Source: G965214625 sp965214625 (GTDB lineage: Bacteria > Pseudomonadota > Gammaproteobacteria > Arenicellales > Poriferihabitantaceae). From it: a DNA stretch of 64,000 nt. The translations under genes and the position numbers were made by a program. The notes beneath the pieces were generated by a model. It was not told the DNA's origin. It did not search any database and worked only from the letters and a program-made list of their open reading frames with translations. The stretch lies in assembly GCA_965214625.1 (NCBI GenBank), contig OZ243962.1, forward strand, positions 62,001 through 126,000, in the 5' to 3' direction. Below are positions 61,987 to 64,000 of this stretch, piece after piece. The number at the start of each line of letters is the position of its first letter. The stretch's first letter is position 1.

Positions 61987-62274
61987 ATGTCGATTACACC
62001 TGAAGAGATTGCCCATCTCGCCCATCTTGCCAAATTAAAGACCGATAAAGAGACCTCTGCGTTCTATGCGGTACAACTGACACGCATCCTGGCATTGATC
62101 GAACAGATGAATCAGATCAACACCGAGGATATCGAGCCGATGTCTCACCCCCAGGATATGGCATTGAGATTAAGGGAGGATATTGTAACCAAGACCGATC
62201 ATCGGAAAGCATATCAGGCCATTGCGCCCGAAGCCGAAGCCGGTCTGTATCTGGTTCCCAAGGTGATCGACTGA
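61987..62274 (+). CDS. gatC: Aspartyl/glutamyl-tRNA amidotransferase subunit C
   Basis: A 95-residue subunit of the GatCAB amidotransferase, which converts misacylated Glu-tRNA(Gln) or Asp-tRNA(Asn). Family features are EEIAHLAHLAKLKTDKETS near the start, ILALIEQMNQINTEDIEPM, and LREDIVTKTDHRKAYQAIAP near the C terminus. The presence of GatCAB suggests that one of the direct synthetases (GlnRS or AsnRS) may be lacking. The start lies about 75 bases beyond the IS remnant, so its promoter may come from or cross that element. Confidence 0.95.
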   Translation: MSITPEEIAHLAHLAKLKTDKETSAFYAVQLTRILALIEQMNQINTEDIEPMSHPQDMALRLREDIVTKTDHRKAYQAIAPEAEAGLYLVPKVID

Positions 62275-62530
62275 ACTCATGATGCGGTCACATAAGTTGT
62301 TATGCCCGCCCTGTTGTCTGATGACTGCCCTGCCGGTTCACAGACGTCTGAGCGCCCGGACAGGCCAACAGGGCAAGCCCGTCCTATCATGACAGGGTGC
62401 AGATAGCGAACCAGTCGACAATCATTTTTCGTTTCCGATGTCCGACTAATCCGGAGACAGACGAGCTATCGGGGAAAGGGGTCTGATCATCCAAACCATA
62501 CTGCACATAAGTAATTCAGTCACATAAATA
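62275..62530. other. gatC-gatA gap with a long hairpin
   Basis: A 256-base gap in an operon that is often tightly packed. Its main content is the structure at 62308-62374, described separately. It also contains three TCACATAA-like words (about 62288, 62506 and 62520). No gene. Confidence 0.55.
62308..62374. repeat. Long imperfect inverted repeat (67-nt hairpin) between gatC and gatA
   Basis: Outer arms GCCCTGTTG (62308-62316) and CAACAGGGC (62366-62374) are perfect complements. An inner stem pairs CTGCCGG (62330-62336) with CCGG-A-CAG (62356-62363) with one bulge. The tip carries the palindrome CAGACGTCTG (62341-62350). No T-run follows, so it is not a simple intrinsic terminator. It could be a REP-like repeat, an attenuation device or an mRNA processing signal. 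Confidence 0.6.
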
Positions 62531-63985
62531 ATGCAAGAAAACTCGATTTTGTCCCATGCCAGTGCATTGCGTAAAGGCACCTATTCCAGTGTCGAACTGA
62601 CCGAGTATTACCTGCATCGGATCACCTCCAACCAACATCTGAACGCTTTTATTACGGTGGTCGCGGAACAGGCGATGGCACAGGCCAGACAGGCGGATGA
62701 AAGGTTGAGAAAGGGAACGGCAACAATGCTGACCGGTGTCCCTCTGGCGCACAAGGACTTGTTCTGCACTGAAGGGATATTGACCAGTTGTGGTTCGAGA
62801 ATGCTCTCGGATTTCATCTCGCCGTATGATGCGACCGTGGTCGAGAAACTGAAGGCACAGGGCATGGTGAACGTTGGGAAAACCAACATGGACGAGTTTG
62901 CGATGGGTTCATCCAACGAGAACAGTTATTTCGGGCCGGTCAAAAACCCCTGGAATCTCGATGCCGTTCCCGGTGGCAGTTCCGGCGGTTCAGCCGCAGC
63001 GGTAGCGGCTCGACTAGTGCCGGTGGCCACAGCAACCGACACGGGGGGATCCATTCGACAACCCGCTGCCTTTTGTGGCTTGACCGGCATCAAGCCCAGT
63101 TACGGCCGGGTGTCCCGTTTTGGTATGGTGGCCTTCGCCTCTTCGCTTGATCAAGGGGGCGTGCTGAGCCGTAGCGCGGAAGATGCTGCGTTGGTATTGC
63201 AGGCAATGGCGGGGTTTGACGACAGGGATTCCACTTCCCTGTCCGAGCCGGTACCTGACTATATGGCTGGTTTGAACGAATCGATTACCGGCAAGATTAT
63301 TGGATTACCCAAGGAATTTTTTACTGATGATGTTGGAAGTGATGTTGCTCAGGCGATTCAGGAGGCCCTTCGCCAACTGAAATACCTGGGCGCGAAAACG
63401 GTCGAAGTCGAACTGCCCAACAGTCATGTTGGTATTCCCTGCTATTATGTTCTGGCCCCGGCTGAAGCCTCATCCAACCTCTCCCGCTTTGACGGCGTGC
63501 GCTACGGTTACCGGGCGAATCAATATCATGATCTTGATGACATGTATGCCAGGACCCGTGCACAGGGCTTTGGTACCGAAGTGCAAAGGCGTCTGATGAT
63601 CGGCACCTATGTCCTGTCATCGGGGTATTATGATGCCTATTACATCAAGGCCCAGAAATTACGTCGTCTGATTGCGGATGATTACCGCAAGGCCTTTACG
63701 AAATGTGATCTGGTGCTAGGGCCCACCACGCCCCATTCGGCCTTCCTGATCGGGGAAAAGAACGAGGACCCTATTGCGATGTACCTGAATGACATATTCA
63801 CCAACTCCGCGAATCTGGCCGGGTTGCCGGCAATTTCCGTACCGGCGGGATTTGATCGAACCGGCCTGCCGATTGGCCTGCACCTGGTGGGGCGTTATCT
63901 CGATGAATCAACGCTGTTGAATGTTTCCCATTGTTATCAACGGGAAACAGATTGGCACCTGAAGATACCGGAGAACTGCGAATGA
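62531..63985 (+). CDS. gatA: Aspartyl/glutamyl-tRNA amidotransferase subunit A
   Basis: A 484-residue amidase-signature glutaminase that generates ammonia for GatB. The catalytic triad is visible: K75 in VPLAHKDLF, S150 in PGGSSGGSAAAVAAR and S174 in DTGGSIRQPAAFCGLTG. The C terminus has ANLAGLPAISVPAGFDRTGL. Length is as usual for GatA (about 485). Its stop overlaps the gatB ATG as ATGA. Confidence 0.97.
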   Translation: MQENSILSHASALRKGTYSSVELTEYYLHRITSNQHLNAFITVVAEQAMAQARQADERLRKGTATMLTGVPLAHKDLFCTEGILTSCGSRMLSDFISPYDATVVEKLKAQGMVNVGKTNMDEFAMGSSNENSYFGPVKNPWNLDAVPGGSSGGSAAAVAARLVPVATATDTGGSIRQPAAFCGLTGIKPSYGRVSRFGMVAFASSLDQGGVLSRSAEDAALVLQAMAGFDDRDSTSLSEPVPDYMAGLNESITGKIIGLPKEFFTDDVGSDVAQAIQEALRQLKYLGAKTVEVELPNSHVGIPCYYVLAPAEASSNLSRFDGVRYGYRANQYHDLDDMYARTRAQGFGTEVQRRLMIGTYVLSSGYYDAYYIKAQKLRRLIADDYRKAFTKCDLVLGPTTPHSAFLIGEKNEDPIAMYLNDIFTNSANLAGLPAISVPAGFDRTGLPIGLHLVGRYLDESTLLNVSHCYQRETDWHLKIPENCE

Positions 63986-64000
63986 TCAAATGGGAGACGA
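63982..64000 (+). CDS. gatB: Aspartyl/glutamyl-tRNA amidotransferase subunit B (start only)
   Basis: Only six codons (MIKWET) fit before the right edge. The ATG overlaps the gatA stop by 4 bases, and the K/Q-W-E-T/P pattern suits the start of GatB. Position in the gatCAB operon is the main evidence. Confidence 0.75.

Noticed and set aside
1..64000. CRISPR array, rRNA or tRNA genes
   Set aside because: No regularly spaced repeats and no tRNA- or rRNA-like sequence were noticed in any gap; a covariance search would be the decisive check.

Overview
The window reads as a chromosomal segment of a gammaproteobacterium with intermediate base composition (roughly half GC by eye). This rests on a gammaproteobacterial gene order for cell shape and envelope genes (mreBCD-mrdA-rodA-mltB-rlpA-dacA-ybeD-lipB), an lptD-surA pair, System I cytochrome c maturation genes (ccmABCDEFGHI), ubiG next to a MupP-like phosphatase, a phoBR-pstSCAB-phoU block and GatCAB. 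Transport and catabolic genes for organic nitrogen and sulfur compounds suggest a free-living or marine lifestyle, but I cannot name a genus.

Layout. 1-2018: end of dapD and a lone glpK. 2611-9617: the whole ccm cluster, transcribed leftward. 9725-14517: dinB, panC, rmuC, a mupP/gph-type phosphatase and ubiG. 14632-15932: a TnpB-only insertion sequence lying between ubiG and a TRZ/ATZ deaminase. 15969-20280: the deaminase, an exo/endonuclease-like hydrolase, an alpha/beta hydrolase and metY, in one leftward run. 20281-26612: a looser, AT-rich-spaced stretch with an ectoine-hydrolase-like M24 protein, a group II PLP decarboxylase and acs. 26733-35123: a hydrolase, then the complete Pho signalling and high-affinity phosphate uptake block, with visible Pho boxes.

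35282-46320 is the most accessory-looking part. It holds a divergent ureohydrolase, a cation diffusion facilitator, a five-gene branched-chain/urea-type ABC importer with a Tat-exported binding protein, a CntA/GbcA-type Rieske oxygenase, a cytoplasmic sulfatase and a small flavodoxin-fold protein. Together these could import and dismantle a methylated, sulfated or guanidinylated nitrogen compound. A sigma-54-like site precedes the importer, and palindromic operator candidates precede the sulfatase.

46581-61176: ubiK, surA, lptD, murU, then lipB-ybeD-dacA-rlpA-mltB-rodA-mrdA-mreD-mreC-mreB, all serving outer-membrane assembly, peptidoglycan synthesis and recycling, and rod shape. 61272-61912: a decayed, internally deleted relative of the TnpB element, with both ends still recognisable. 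61987-64000: gatC, gatA and the first codons of gatB, with a strong hairpin in the gatC-gatA gap. I saw no rRNA, tRNA or CRISPR array.
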